64,000 bases of DNA from Chrysemys picta bellii (lineage: Eukaryota; Chordata; Testudines; Emydidae), in contig NC_088800.1 of assembly GCF_011386835.1 (NCBI RefSeq), positions 83,082,981 through 83,146,980 of the forward strand, read 5' to 3'. Of this stretch, positions 21,197-31,783 are shown in pieces (the stretch's first letter is position 1; each line of letters opens with the position of its first letter). The notes below the pieces were generated by a model. The model saw nothing but the letters and a program-made list of their open reading frames with translations. It did not search any database and was not told where the DNA came from. The translations under genes were made by a program, and so were the position numbers.

Positions 21197-21712
21197 GGAA
21201 GGGTGCTCCAGAGACTCAGGGCCTGACTTGAGAGACCTGACCCAGGTTGAATTCCCTGCTTTGCCACAGACTTCCCGTGTAACCTTGAGCAAGTCACTTA
21301 GCCTCTGTGATCCCTATCTGTACAATGGCCATAATAGCACTGCTTTGCCCCACAGAGGTATTGTGAGGAAAACAGAATATATCCTAAATCAGTGGTTCCC
21401 AAACTTTTTGCCTCCCCCTCCCTCCCCCCCCGCATTTGCCTCCATCCACATCCCGGAGTCAGGCCTGGGAGTGCGTCCACAGCTCCGGGAGGGGCGACGC
21501 GGACAGGAGTAAGGAGGCCAAGACTGGGGCCACAGCTAGGGGCAAGGCCAGGAGCAGAGCTGGGTGGCACTCCCTACCTGGCCACCGTGGGGGCTAGCCC
21601 GGGCTCCATCTTCACCCCGGTGTATGTTCCACCGTTGGGGGACTTCTGTCCTAAATAGCATTTGTGATCCACTCAGATACTAAGGTGATGGGGGGGGGCA
21701 CATTACCTAAGA
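21197..21712 (+). repeat. tRNA-derived SINE split by a hAT element
   Basis: The SINE starts near ggaagggtgctccag and has a B-box-like ggttgaattcc, then 'gtaaccttgagcaagtcac', 'gtacaatggccataatagc' and 'attgtgaggaaaac'. It is broken at 21389 and resumes at 21657 with 'cactcagatactaaggtg'. The full-length relative at 23136 shows the two halves belong together. It is non-coding and resembles Pol III-transcribed turtle SINEs. Confidence 0.78.
21390..21648. mobile_element. hAT nonautonomous element with exact duplication
   Basis: tcctaaat flanks both sides (21382-21389 and 21649-21656), an exact 8-bp duplication. The ends are cagtggttcccaaac and, in reverse complement, cagaagtcccccaac. The interior is C- and G-rich. 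It inserted into the SINE at 21197-21712, so it is the younger of the two. Confidence 0.85.
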
Positions 21713-21799
21713 TAGATAGATTCTATCCTCAGACACGGGTGCATTGCACCACGGAGAGAGATTCCCATATGACTCCAAGGACAGTTTGGCCCGTAGCAG

Positions 21800-21965
21800 T
21801 TGGAGCGGGAAACGATCCATTAGTGCATTGATCCTGTGCAGGAATGTTCCTTACGTGTTATTTGCTAATGCTTGGTCTAGCTTATTTCTAAACGACTCAA
21901 GTGAGGAGGCGCCCACCATTCCTCTTGGGTAGCTAGTCCTCGGGTAATAGAGCTCAGCAGTCGAA
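21800..21965 (-). mobile_element. CR1 ORF2 C-terminal fragment, old
   Basis: On the minus strand the frame contains a stretch like Arg-Gly-Met-Val-Gly-Ala-Ser-Ser-Leu-Glu-Ser-Phe-Arg-Asn-Lys-Leu-Asp-Gln-Ala-Leu. It aligns by eye with the CR1 ORF2 C-terminus seen at 32814-33008. The surrounding DNA is too worn to set limits. Confidence 0.6.
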
Positions 21966-22427
21966 AGCTCGTTAGGAAGCCCAGGTGGGTGAGCCTCGGC
22001 AATCACATTTTCCCTGGGAGATAAAAATGGATGAGTGACACTCATGTAAGAATATTAAGACAGCGTCACTTCTGGAAAAGGTGGCTCAAATGTTAGACCA
22101 TCCTGGAAGCTTTGGGGCAAATCTCGGGGGCCTGCTCCTTTGCTTTCCTTCACTCTGGAGGAACAAAGTAGCCACAGAGCCAGCAGACCTCACCCCTAGC
22201 CGGTTACCAAGGATTCCTCCTTCAGAGGGCATGGTTGCATAACACAGAGTGCCTTGGGACTAGAGGCAGCTGGGAGTAACTTAGAGCAGCCTTCGGGCTC
22301 CTGGACAGCCCATGAATCAGGAGAGAGGAAAGGTGACTTGAAACCACCTGTGTTCCAATCTTCTGGTCTTGCACTGAGATTGGCTTGGCCGGAACAAGAG
22401 AATCTAATCCTTGATCTAATGTGTGTA

Positions 22428-22498
22428 CTTACAGCTGGTGCAAGCCGTTGCAGCAGCATTGAAATCAATGGTGCTATGCCCGTGTACACCAGCTGAGG
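22428..22498. repeat. Dispersed repeat with inverted arms
   Basis: cagctggtgcaagc ... attgaaatcaatggtgctat ... gtacaccagctg. The outer cagctggtg/caccagctg pair is self-complementary, as in the copy at 15434. The family name is not known to me. Confidence 0.5.
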
Positions 22499-22579
22499 TT
22501 CTGGCCTTTCCACCATATGGTGCCTTTCCTCAGGAGATTTCCAAGCTTTTACGAAGCTAAGAAAGTATGCAACCGGAGA

Positions 22580-22680
22580 AACCAAGGCACACTGAGATTA
22601 ACTGACTTGCCTAACACCACATGGAGAATCAGTGGCAGAGCTGTGACTAGAAGTCTTGCACCTAGTCTCCTTCTCTAAAT
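22580..22680 (-). repeat. MIR-like SINE fragment
   Basis: 'aaaccaaggcacactgagat', 'gacttgcctaacaccacatg' and 'agtggcagagctgtgactag' are the reverse-strand blocks of a MIR-like SINE. Both ends are lost. Confidence 0.6.
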
Positions 22681-22689
22681 CCTGAACCG

Positions 22690-23100
22690 CCCTCCAATTC
22701 ACCCGCCATGCCAACTTCTCCGCTTCATTCGTGTTTTAGTCACCTCAAAAACGCACAGACCTAATGTTTCCTCTCCAGATCATGAACCACTCAGGACTAT
22801 AATTTCTTTCTTTTTCCCTCCATTTGTAAAGGGCGGGTCACCTCCCACCAAAACACTCACAGTGCGCAGAAATATTGCACTGAGCTCATATTATTGTCTC
22901 TTATTAAGGCAATATGTTTTGTGGGTTATTCTGAGAGGAAAGCACATTGTAGGCGTTAATTTCTCTGTCTTTTGTCTGGCATTAATGCACTTCTCTTTAT
23001 CTTGTTGTTCTGCTCAATCAGTGTCCCAACAGGTTAATAAGTGAATCATTAGAGCTTCTATCATTAATAGCAGCAGAGTTACATGGGGTCTTTGGAACTA
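22690..23100. other. Unique AT-rich block, possible conserved non-coding
   Basis: No repeat is recognised. The block has low CpG and runs such as 'ttattaaggcaatatg', 'taggcgttaatttctct' and 'ggttaataagtgaatca' between two SINEs. This texture is common in conserved non-coding elements, but no conservation can be seen from one sequence. It has no coding frame beyond 60 residues. Confidence 0.25.
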
Positions 23101-23135
23101 AATGGGTTATTTAAGGGGCGGGGAAGCAACGCAGA

Positions 23136-23380
23136 GGAAGGATGGTGCAGTGATCAGGGGCACTAGTCTAGACTTCAAGAGACCCAGGTGCTCTCCCTTG
23201 CTCCGCTACAGGCTTCCTGTGCAACCTTGGGTGACTTTCTGTGCCTCAGTTTCCCAGCTGTACAATGATGATTATAACACAGCCCTACCTCATAGGGGTT
23301 TTGCAAGGAAAAATACATTAAGCTTTGTGAGGTGCTCACATACTGTGGTGGAATGGGGGTGCTATAAATACCTAAAATAG
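23136..23380 (+). repeat. tRNA-derived SINE, near full length
   Basis: It starts ggaaggatggtgcagtgatc (A-box region), followed by 'caaccttgggtgactttctg', 'gtgcctcagtttcccagc', 'gtgaggtgctcacatactg' and a 'gctataaatacct' end. It is the most complete copy of this family here and the guide for the interrupted copy at 21197. The internal Pol III promoter boxes are degraded. Confidence 0.78.
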
Positions 23381-23804
23381 AAAATTGCACCAGTAACCTG
23401 AAAGCAGATTGGAGCATGTGGGCTCTTGCAGCCGTATGTTTAGAGGACAATCTAGAGTGAGTGCCATTCAAATGCTTTCATTTGGTGTCTGAAAGCCATG
23501 AGTGTGTGCGGCAGTATTGGATACCAAATATAGGGAATTCTTGCCAGGCTGGATACTGAATACAGGGAATCCCTGGGCCGGGTAATGCGTATTGCTCTCA
23601 GTGGTAAGCACCAACGTTTGGTGACCCCTGTCATTAGAAATCAGCTTCAGAGGCAACATTTATTTCACCAAAGTGCTGATAGACCGTCACGCACTATAAT
23701 TGATTTCCCATTATTCCTGATTGCTGACTACAGCAGACCCAGATTCAAAACTCAGCTGCTGCTCCGTGCATCTCTGTTACTAATGCTTTGTGTTTGCCTT
23801 TCAT
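23381..23804. other. No gene seen
   Basis: Nothing recognisable apart from a short local duplication (gaatacagggaatccctggg near tatagggaattcttgcc). The open frame at 23585-23980 runs into the SINE at 23805. Confidence 0.4.
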
Positions 23805-23960
23805 CCAAGACCCTCAAAGTGTTTTCCAAAGGCAGGTCTATTATTATGACCACTTCGCAGGTCAACAAGCAAAGGCACAGGGGGGTTAAGGCACAGGCGG
23901 GCTTAGAACCTGCTCCCCATTCCTCTCATTGTTGTCTGGTAGCCCTTGCTTACTATAGCT
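23805..23960 (-). repeat. SINE fragment
   Basis: 'ctcaaagtgttttccaaagg', 'ttattattatgaccacttcg' and 'aaggcacaggggggttaagg' are in the order of a reversed MIR-like/turtle SINE. It ends near ttgcttactatagctctgg. Confidence 0.55.
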
Positions 23961-25508
23961 CTGGTGCATGCATATATTGACATTTTGAGAATCGCTTACA
24001 CCTTGCAATTAATTAGCTGGGAAAATGCCGATACACTGATGGCAGCAAATCCATCTTACTATTGTAGGATTGATGTAAACTGACTTGGTCCAACCTGACT
24101 ATAGAATTCTTTAATTCACCCTTTTCGCTAATTCAGCAGCTGTTCTTGGTGACACCCGCCCTCCCACTTGGTGCTAAAAGGGTTAAAATCCTCCCCTTTC
24201 TGTATCAAGTTCCTCCAGGTGCGGATGATTGAGATAACCCAGCAATAAGGGAATCTGCTAGGAGCAATTACCATGGTGAGGATATAAGGACAGAGGGCTG
24301 GTCCCTGTTTGTTTGGGGGATTGGGATGGTATGCTTGGTGGTGATTGCGGATACTAAGAGCTGGTTCATAATCAGCTTGGCTAGGGAGCTTGTGTAGTTC
24401 AGGTTTATTTGTCTGCAAGAGCGATTTGCTTTTGTGGATTGCTGATAAAAACTCAGCGGGGCATTTAAAATCAGGGCTTCTTTTGTGTTGTAAGTGGGGC
24501 TGCTGTCACTGACCGTGCAGTGCAATCAACACCAGTGATTAAAAATTAAAACGCAAATAGTAACAAAGTCCCTCTTAGCAGCAGAAGTGACTGCTATGTG
24601 AGGGAAAAGCAGCCCTTGGTTCTGCTCTAAGCTCTACTGATGCTTAGCGATTTCCATATTCTGCCTGGACCAGGAATTTATATTGGCCCAACAGTACTAA
24701 GTTGAATTTGCTGCCATTCATGATTTGGCTTGTGAGTTTCTCTCTCCTTGGGCTCCTCACGCCACAAATGTGCCCCTTAGGAAATCTCACATCTCCATAT
24801 TCCATCAGGAGAAGTCCATGAATTAGCATCACTAATATGATTTGCACAGTCATTACTAAACAGACCTGATGCTGCTTGAATGCTGCCAGGTGTGGGGCTC
24901 TATAGTAAAGTTGGCCCTGCAAGTTAAATGAGAATAAATCTGAGCTGACCTGCACACCTGCTCCAGTGCTCCCTGAGTAAGACCTTGTGCCACATCATGA
25001 GGGCAGGTGACTTAAATGACTGCCCGAGGGTTATACTAGTGGTTTGACTCATGGTTTTAACAGTGAAATATTTGAGATTCATTTGTGGTGCTGCATCTCA
25101 ACACTAAAGAAGTTCTGATCCTGGGGCTTCCCTTGGCCAATGACACCTGAAAGGATTCCCCTGATCCTTTTACACCTTGTTGCCCCACACTCCAGAACAG
25201 AGCTATGATCAGCTCTTTCTGGAATCTGCTCTCCCACCATGGCAATGAAAGTGCAACAGCATCTAAATACGCCATACTATACCACGGGAGAATTATCTTC
25301 CTGACCCTTACTGATGATCGGCTATTACCCTGAAGCTTGAGGGTTGGTGGGGGGTTGTTATTTTATTTATTATTAGTCTGGCTAGTCCCACTGCTCTTTC
25401 AATTATATCATCCTATGCATAAATCAGGACAATTTCTTTAATTAGAAAAAAAAGGGGCAAGAGGAATATATGAACAAGGACAACAATATACAGTTTATAG
25501 CAGCTCTG
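23961..25508. other. No gene seen
   Basis: About 1.5 kb without a recognisable repeat. Minus frames of 96, 85 and 103 residues (24.1-25.0 kb) overlap or carry no domain. The interval appears single-copy. Confidence 0.4.
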
Positions 25509-25695
25509 ATCTAGTGTATTAGGCACAGAGCTGGGATTCCCCTGATCTTTTTACATTCTGCATTCAGGAGACTTGGATTCTACCCCCAATTGTATGACAG
25601 GCTTGTTTTGTGTTCAACTTTGAGTCCCTTAATATCACTCTGCCTCATCTACCCCACCTGTAAAATGGTGATAAAACTGCTAGATAGTGTAAGTC
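25509..25695 (+). repeat. tRNA-derived SINE, worn
   Basis: 'gatctagtgtattaggcac' (A-box region), 'gacttggattctaccccc' (B-box region), 'ttaatatcactctgcctcat' and 'cctgtaaaatggtgataaa' are in the right order for this SINE. It is truncated at the 3' end. Confidence 0.6.
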
Positions 25696-25773
25696 ATTCC
25701 TAAGAGAAGTTCCTGCTAATTAAACCAAGTGAATCCAAACCAGGCTGAAGGGACTGTGCTCAGATTTTTCTCA

Positions 25774-26043
25774 GGGCAAGTCTCGGCTTAAAACACTGCA
25801 TTGGCGCAGCTACATCGATGCAGCTGTAACACTTCAATGAAGATGCTTTGTCCTCCCATCAGTGTAGTTAATCCACTTCCCCGAGAGGCAGTAATTATGT
25901 CAATGGGAAAAGATCTCCTGCCGACATAGTGCAGTCTACATGGGGGGTTAGTTCTATATAATGAAGTCAGTCAGGGGTGTGGATTTTTCACACCCCTGAG
26001 TGATGTCTTTAGACCGAGATAGGTCCATAGTGTAGACCGGACC
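25774..26043. mobile_element. Harbinger-like MITE with TCA duplication
   Basis: The ends gggcaagtctcggctta and, in reverse complement, ggtccggtctacactat are flanked by TCA on both sides (25771-25773, 26044-26046). Inside is an 11-bp hairpin, tcaggggtgtg / cacacccctga (25971-25981, 25989-25999). A related hairpin element lies at 45966. Confidence 0.65.
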
Positions 26044-26099
26044 TCAGGACCTGCATTATAGTCTTTTCTTATAGATCTTCTACCTAAGCACTGCTATTA

Positions 26100-26300
26100 G
26101 CCCTGCCACTGTAGCATCTGAGCACCTCACCAACATTAATGAATTTATCTGCACAGCACCCCTGTGAATTGGAGGAATAGCGTTACCCTTACTGTACAGA
26201 GGCACAGACAGATTAAACTACTTGCCAAAGGTCAGAGGGGGAATTGGACCCAGATCATCCGTATTCCAGCTCCGTGCTGTAGCTACAAGATCATCCTTCT
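26100..26300 (-). repeat. SINE fragment
   Basis: 'gagcacctcaccaacattaa', 'acccttactgtacagaggca', 'actacttgccaaaggtcaga' and 'attggacccagatcatcc' are in the order of a reversed turtle/MIR-like SINE. It ends at the A-box side near gctacaagatcatcc. Confidence 0.65.
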
Positions 26301-26307
26301 TTTCTTT

Positions 26308-26452
26308 TATTATTAGAACTATTATTTATTTCCATTATGGTAGCACCTAGAGGTCCCATTGTGCATATACCAATAATAATACCTAGGTCTTATGTAGCAC
26401 TTTCCATCATTATATATAATAAAAAGACAGTCTCCTGCCCACAAAGTATCTA
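26308..26452 (-). repeat. Dispersed amniote repeat, reverse
   Basis: Reverse copy of the unit at 5621: 'ttatggtagcacctagaggt', 'cattgtgcatataccaataa' and 'agacagtctcctgcccacaa'. It abuts the SINE before it. Confidence 0.6.
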
Positions 26453-26555
26453 AGTGAGTGATGACAGAAAAGAGCTGAATATAACAAAGAGAAGGGGATA
26501 GCACATGATTTCACTGTTTTGTCTAATCCACATAAGTTATTGCTTGACCCGAAAC

Positions 26556-27068
26556 TTACCCTGAATCTTGGCCATCAGAGAGTTGTGCTTCATATTGATT
26601 TTCGTCTGCAATCAAAACTCGTAATTTCTTGGAATCCCCATAAAATGACTGGGATTTGAGGGGAACATTGGCGCAGAGCGGAGTTGCAAGAGCAAACCCT
26701 TTGCTATATTTACTGGGCATACATGCACTGCATTCTGAGAAGACTATAGAAACAGCCTGAAGGAGCTCCAAAGAGATCCGCGGTCTGGGCTGTAACCACA
26801 ATTTTATTCTAGCCATGTGCCCCACTCTTCTGTCCTTGAATCCAGCAAATAAATCCAAGTGCCAGAATAAATCCCGATGCTCAGTCTCTGAAGTAGTACC
26901 AAGCTTTGGGGCATAAAGGTCCTGCTGCCCGGCCTTGAAATTTACATATGCTATTTCAACTACCGTTGTGCGGGCCGTGGAATAGCAAAACAGGAAGATA
27001 CGGAAAACAAAGCTTTTATCCCCACTTCCATCTGCAGCAAAATGCCGTGCGGTAATGAAGGTTGACAC
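26556..27068 (-). other. Longest open frame (170 codons), unassigned
   Basis: The minus-strand frame begins MSTFITARHFAADG and ends QYEAQLSDGQDSG before a stop. It overlaps no repeat I can see. Just beyond its 3' end the minus strand reads ttcagggtaagtttcgg, a good donor-like site (AGG|GTAAGT), and near its 5' part there is ttttgctgcag|atgg, a weak acceptor-like site. I recognise no domain, signal peptide or membrane segment. A chance frame of this length is plausible in 64 kb. It could be an exon, but support is thin. Confidence 0.15.
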
Positions 27069-28027
27069 TAAAATTATCTTTGCAGCAGCCTTAAATCAGA
27101 ATTAATTCCCCGCGAGCTGAATTTATTAAGAGAACAATATTTAAAACAGGGGGAGCGATGTTTGCAATTATTTAATTAGAAATCTAGTGCTAGACATCAG
27201 AACAGGATGTGCACAGGGATCATAATTGTAGGTTTCACATCTTTACAATTTAAATGCTCCTTCCTTTTCAGGGCCTGTCTAGACAGACGCTTTGGGATTC
27301 AGAAGCCAAACTACACAGAAATATGAATGCATCCTAATGTATTTTATTCCCAAGGGAGATTACATTCGGTTCAAGCTTTTTACATCTTTTGCCTCTTATT
27401 GTGGTTGCACTTTACATAACACTATTATCTTGAAGGGAGGAGGAAGGACATGAATGGAACCAGCTATCAAAGCATGCACCCTGCATAAGCAACTTTAATT
27501 AAAGAACAACAACAGCACTGACAAAATGCTCTGGCTTTTCCTTTCAATATTCTTCATTGAACTGAGTGCTGGTGAAAGACCCTGGGCTGACAACCTTTGA
27601 GATGCAGCTCGTTATGCTACAGAACAGCTTTCAAAAGGTAAACTTCCTAGTCCCTCACCCACACTGCGTGTCCATTCTATCTTCTGCAAAACCCCGGCAA
27701 TGGTGTTTATGGATGCCTAATTATTTTTAAGTGGGACTCCGGAGCCCAGTTGGTGCTCAGACTAATAGCTTATAACCCCGAAGCAGGAGGACTGATGGCC
27801 CTTATCATTTTTAATTTAGCCAGTATAACTGCTGGTGTTATTTTTATTCACATAAGTAATGTTGGTCCAGAACTGGATAGTTTAAAATGGGAGGTTCCCT
27901 TTGCTATAGGACAGGGTCATAGAAATGCTTCTGTGGAGTTGTTCTCATGCACCCCGTGAACACTTTGTATGGGAAAGATGAGTGGAGCTAAAAGATTGGC
28001 TGCAGTTATCTCTCAACAGGAAAGGCC
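27069..28027. other. No gene; AT-rich unique block
   Basis: 27069-27180 is AT-rich and unique-looking (agaattaattcc, tttaattagaaatc). The rest has no gene or named repeat. Confidence 0.4.
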
Positions 28028-28252
28028 CAGTGTCTAGTCCACAGGAGCGCGGATTCATAGGTTCGGTTCCCAAGCTCTATCACTGACTCACTCTATGGCC
28101 ACGTCATTTGCATTTTCTCTGCCTTACCGTCACCATCTTTGAAATGGGAGTTCATGTGGTTTCCCTGCCTCACAGGGATGTTGTGCCGTTGATGTTCAAA
28201 AAGGGCTTTGAAATCCTTGGATGAAAAGCATTAGGGAGTTGCAAAATGCTTA
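28028..28252 (+). repeat. tRNA-derived SINE, worn
   Basis: 'agtgtctagtccacagg' (A-box region) and gttcggttccc (B-box) are followed by 'tctttgaaatgggag', 'ctcacagggatgttgtgc' and 'gaaatccttggatgaaaa'. The tail variant differs from that of the copy at 23136. Confidence 0.7.
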
Positions 28253-28407
28253 TGTGCTTCTAGCACCAGACGCAACAAGAGCAGAACCCAACAGGGAAAG
28301 CAGCTCCTCGTTAGTGTTTATGGAAGAACGAAGAGTGAAAGTCATGGTCATAACCTCAGTGAGAATCAAGCTTAATGTCTCCTCTTCGGGCAATCTTGTA
28401 AAGGGGT

Positions 28408-29600
28408 TGTGACGGGTTGGATCACAGAAACCCCCTTGGGAGCTGCCACCAGATGTGCAAAGACTACCCCTGCGTCTGTTTTCCCTGCCAGCTCAGGACT
28501 CCAGCACCCTGTCTTGCTGAGCCAGACACTCCTGTCTGGCTCCAGACACAGACCCAGGGTCTGAATCACTTGTCCCAAAGCTGCAAGTTTACCTGAAAAC
28601 AGCTCGCAGTAGTGCGCTTGTCTTTAGCACTCAGATGCCCAACTCCCAATGGGGTCTAAACCCAAATAAATCCGTTTTGCCCTGCATAACGCTTATGCAG
28701 GGCAAACTCATAAATTGTTCGCCCTCTATAACACGGATAGAGAGATATGCACAGTTGTTTGCTCCCCCAGGTATTAATACATACTCTGAGTAAATTACTA
28801 AATAAAAAGTGATTTTATTAAATACAGACAGTAGGATTTAAGTGGTTCAAAGTAGTAACAGACAGAACAAAGTAAGTCACCAAGCAAAATAAAATAAAAT
28901 GCGCAAATCTATGCCTAATCAAACTGAATACAGATAATTTCCTCACCAGTTCCAGAGTGCTCCCTTTTACAGGCTAAGCTCCTTTTAGCCTGGGTCCAGC
29001 AATCACTCACACCCCCTGTAGTTACTGTCCTTTGTTTCAGTCTCCTTCAAGTATCCTGGGGGTGGTGGAGAGGCTCCTTCTTTAGCCAGCTGAAGACAAA
29101 ATGGAGGGGTCTCCCACAGGTTTAAGTAGACTCTCTCTTGTGGGTGGAGACCTCCCTCCTATGCAAAGCCCAGCTCCAAGATGGAGTTTTGGAGTCACCT
29201 GGGCAAGTCACATGCCCCTGCATGACTCAGTCTTTGCATTGTCCACATGGCATCTTGCATGTCTCCAGGAAGACTTCTCATGTGGATTGGAGCATTCCAA
29301 GATGCATTGTTCCCTAAGTGTCTCCTGATCAGGTACTTAACCTGGCAAATTCCTTCCTAAAGAAGCTGACCAAATGCCTCACAAAGCTTACTTAGAAATC
29401 AGGCAAGCATACAGCCCATATTCTTAAGCTCGAGTAGAAAATGATATATACGTACAAATAGGATGAATAGATATAGTAGATCACAACCCTTACGGAGATA
29501 TGTTACATGGCACAGGCAGCACAAAACATATTCCAGTTATGTCATACATACATTTATAAGCACCCCCTCCCCATAAAGCTTTATGGGGTACACTGTCACA
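28408..29600. mobile_element. Solo LTR of an endogenous retrovirus-like element
   Basis: The 1193-bp unit starts TGTGAC and ends GTCACA (TG...CA with 6-bp inverted ends). ggggt flanks both sides (28403-28407, 29601-29605), a 5-bp duplication. No internal gag or pol sequence is next to it, so it is a solo LTR left by recombination. It holds two perfect hairpins: 28676-28706 (14-bp arms, 3-bp loop) and 29569-29588 (20-bp palindrome). AATAAA-type signals occur in both directions near 28.8 kb, so the strand is not decided. Confidence 0.82.
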
Positions 29601-29605
29601 GGGGT

Positions 29606-30456
29606 CAGTGGGCATTTTAAAGTAAAAAAAAGAAAATCTGTCTAGAATTCTAGGCCTGATTTTCCATTGCCCTGCACACTGTGGTATTTACACCAGTGCA
29701 AAGTGGATATAAAAAGTGACTAAGTCCAAAACAGCCTAATTCGCTAAAGCAACCTGGGTCAATCCACAGCCAGCTTGAATCACGCACGCCAGGTCCCCTC
29801 TTGATGATTGTTCTGCAGAGAGACTATTTACTTCTCACTAAATCATGAGTGCATTAAGAGCGGGATGGCGTGGTTGGCAGACACTCCCTGGCCTGTTGCT
29901 TTGGAGTGGGTAATGCAGCCAGACAAAATTAAACTCACGTCAGTCAATCGTTCGAAATCAAAAGACCTGCCTCAACCCCCTGGGAAAAAATTGCTGCATG
30001 ATTTAGTCTCTGGGATGACTTGAAATCTAGGATGGCCTGGGGAGGAGGAAATTGCCTAGAGAGAATGAGAGAGAGGGGACAGTGTCTAAGGCAGGAAACA
30101 GGGCACAGAGGGTGGGAAATGAGGCAAAGCAATAGAGGATGGCACCCTGGGGGCAGAGATAAAAGATGAGATGATTACTAGAAACAGGACATTGTATCTC
30201 ACGGCAGTGATTAATACAAAGAATAGTCTTGCTGCGCTAGGCTGTGCCCTTGTTTGACCAAACCAAGCAAAGTATTAAAGGAGTGTATGTGGGGATCAGG
30301 AGGCTAAATACGTTCCCGGATCTATCTGGATCTTGGGCTGGGGTCTGCACCTGCTCTTTGGATCACCCCAGCATGAGCAAGTGGGTAGGAATTAGGTGGA
30401 GCCTACCTATGCTGTGCTCCCCATCATCTCCTTCCCCTGTTGCCGGCGAATGGAGT
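29606..30456. other. No gene seen
   Basis: A purine-rich part (30.05-30.15 kb, gagagaatgagagagag) and otherwise no recognisable feature. Confidence 0.4.
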
Positions 30457-30459
30457 TCA

Positions 30460-30790
30460 GGGCTTGTCTTCACGTACAGCACTACAGCTGCACCGCTGGC
30501 TTTAGTGAAAAGCAACAACGAGTCCTGTGGCACCTTATAGACTAACAGATGTATCGGAGCATGAGCTTTCGTGGGTGAATACCCACTTCGTCAGACGCAT
30601 GTCATGGAAATTTCCAGGGGCAGGTATAAATATGCAGGCCAGAATCAGTCTGGAGATAACGAGGTTAGTTCAATCAAGGAGGATGAGGTGTGAACACCAA
30701 GGGAGGCTTTAGTGAAGACATTCCTACGCTTGAAGGAAGAGCTTCTGCAATTAGAGTAGTTAATTCACCTCCCTGAGAGGCAGGAGCTAT
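30460..30790. mobile_element. Harbinger-like MITE fragment, interrupted
   Basis: It starts gggcttgtcttcacg and continues past the PLE at 30510-30704 with 'gacattcctacgcttg' and 'ttaattcacctccctgagag', which resembles the inner part of the MITE at 25774. The right end is missing. Confidence 0.5.
30510..30704 (-). mobile_element. Penelope-like 3' end, 12-bp duplication
   Basis: ggctttagtgaa is repeated exactly at 30498-30509 and 30705-30716. On the minus strand the copy reads CTGACGA, an extra A, the hairpin GTGGGT-ATTC-ACCCAC, GAAA, GC-TCAT-GC and TC, the best match to a hammerhead core in this window. It ends with the short 3' form (gttgctt). The part upstream of the hairpin differs from family A, so it is a third subfamily. 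Confidence 0.85.
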
Positions 30791-30839
30791 ATTGACAGGA
30801 GAAGTCCCTTTCTGGGACTGTGGTAAATACACCACCAGG

Positions 30840-31640
30840 GATTATCTTCTTCAACGCTTAGCTGAAAAGTCGGCCGTAGTGATTGTTCACCATTTGGTCC
30901 GTTCCTGTGCGGCCGCAAGAGCTTGACGGGCCAAGAGTCCAACGTCAGAACAGACTTGATATATCCACGTAATAGGGGGTCGGCCTCTGGGCCACCTCCA
31001 CCCCTCAGTTGGTGGCATTTTATCTCAGATGTTACAAGCCACCCAGAGAACAGTGTTCGACAGAATGTCTTATGGCATTCTTGCGACATGTCCGGAAAGC
31101 ATAAGACACCCTCTGTGGACAATGATTCCAGTAGTCTGTAAACTGGAGGGACTGTAAACATCTGCATTACAAATGAAGTCATTCCCCTTTATGCCCCATA
31201 TAAGACACTGGTATTTTTTGTGGAAAGCCTCCAGTTTTGCACAGTCTAAGCAGCCCAGTGTCAACGTTTCACAACCGTACCGCAGTACGGAGGGGATACA
31301 GCTCGACTGGATCCTGAACTTGGTGGTTGGGCCAAGATGACATTGATTCCATGTTTGTTGTCAATGACCCACGGCAGATGCTGCGATTCCAATCCGGTGG
31401 GGAACCTCCATATGAGAGTTGGAGGAACTGGTGAGTATAGAACCCAAAGAGCAAAAGCTGGAGACTGCTTCGACAGATTCATTATTCAAAGAGATTGAGG
31501 TCATGGGTGGACCCGGTCCTAGATTTTGCAGCTGTGTCTTTGGCCACAAAACATGGAGACCAACCTTAGCTGCCTCCTCCTCCATTTGCTGGAGTGCCTT
31601 GTTATGAGTGAGCTGGCCTGTACTCAAGGCTCAGAGTAAA
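30840..31640 (-). pseudogene. Decayed non-CR1 LINE reverse transcriptase C-terminus
   Basis: Three minus-strand frames line up as one broken protein. 31361-31627 has EEEAAKVGLHVLWPKTQLQN and an FCSLGS motif in the place of the YLGS box. About 31070-31340 has KFRIQSSCIPSVLRYGCET, then KLEAFHKKYQCLIWGI and HVARMP. A third frame continues at lower coordinates. This order (YLGS, IGIAASA, LLYG-ET-like, KLEAFH, GHVAR) is the thumb and C-terminus of a non-LTR reverse transcriptase other than CR1. At least two frameshifts and a stop break it. The catalytic FADD/YADD motif is not included. Confidence 0.65.
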
Positions 31641-31783
31641 CCCCAGTATAGCCCATATTATTATTTGAGGTGTTTGGAAATGAAACCTACCAGATGATGT
31701 CTCCGTCTCATCATTCACACATCTGCTTGTTGTTGTCGGGTTCCTTTGCGCTCATTGATTTGTTCGAAAGGATGCGCCTCCAG

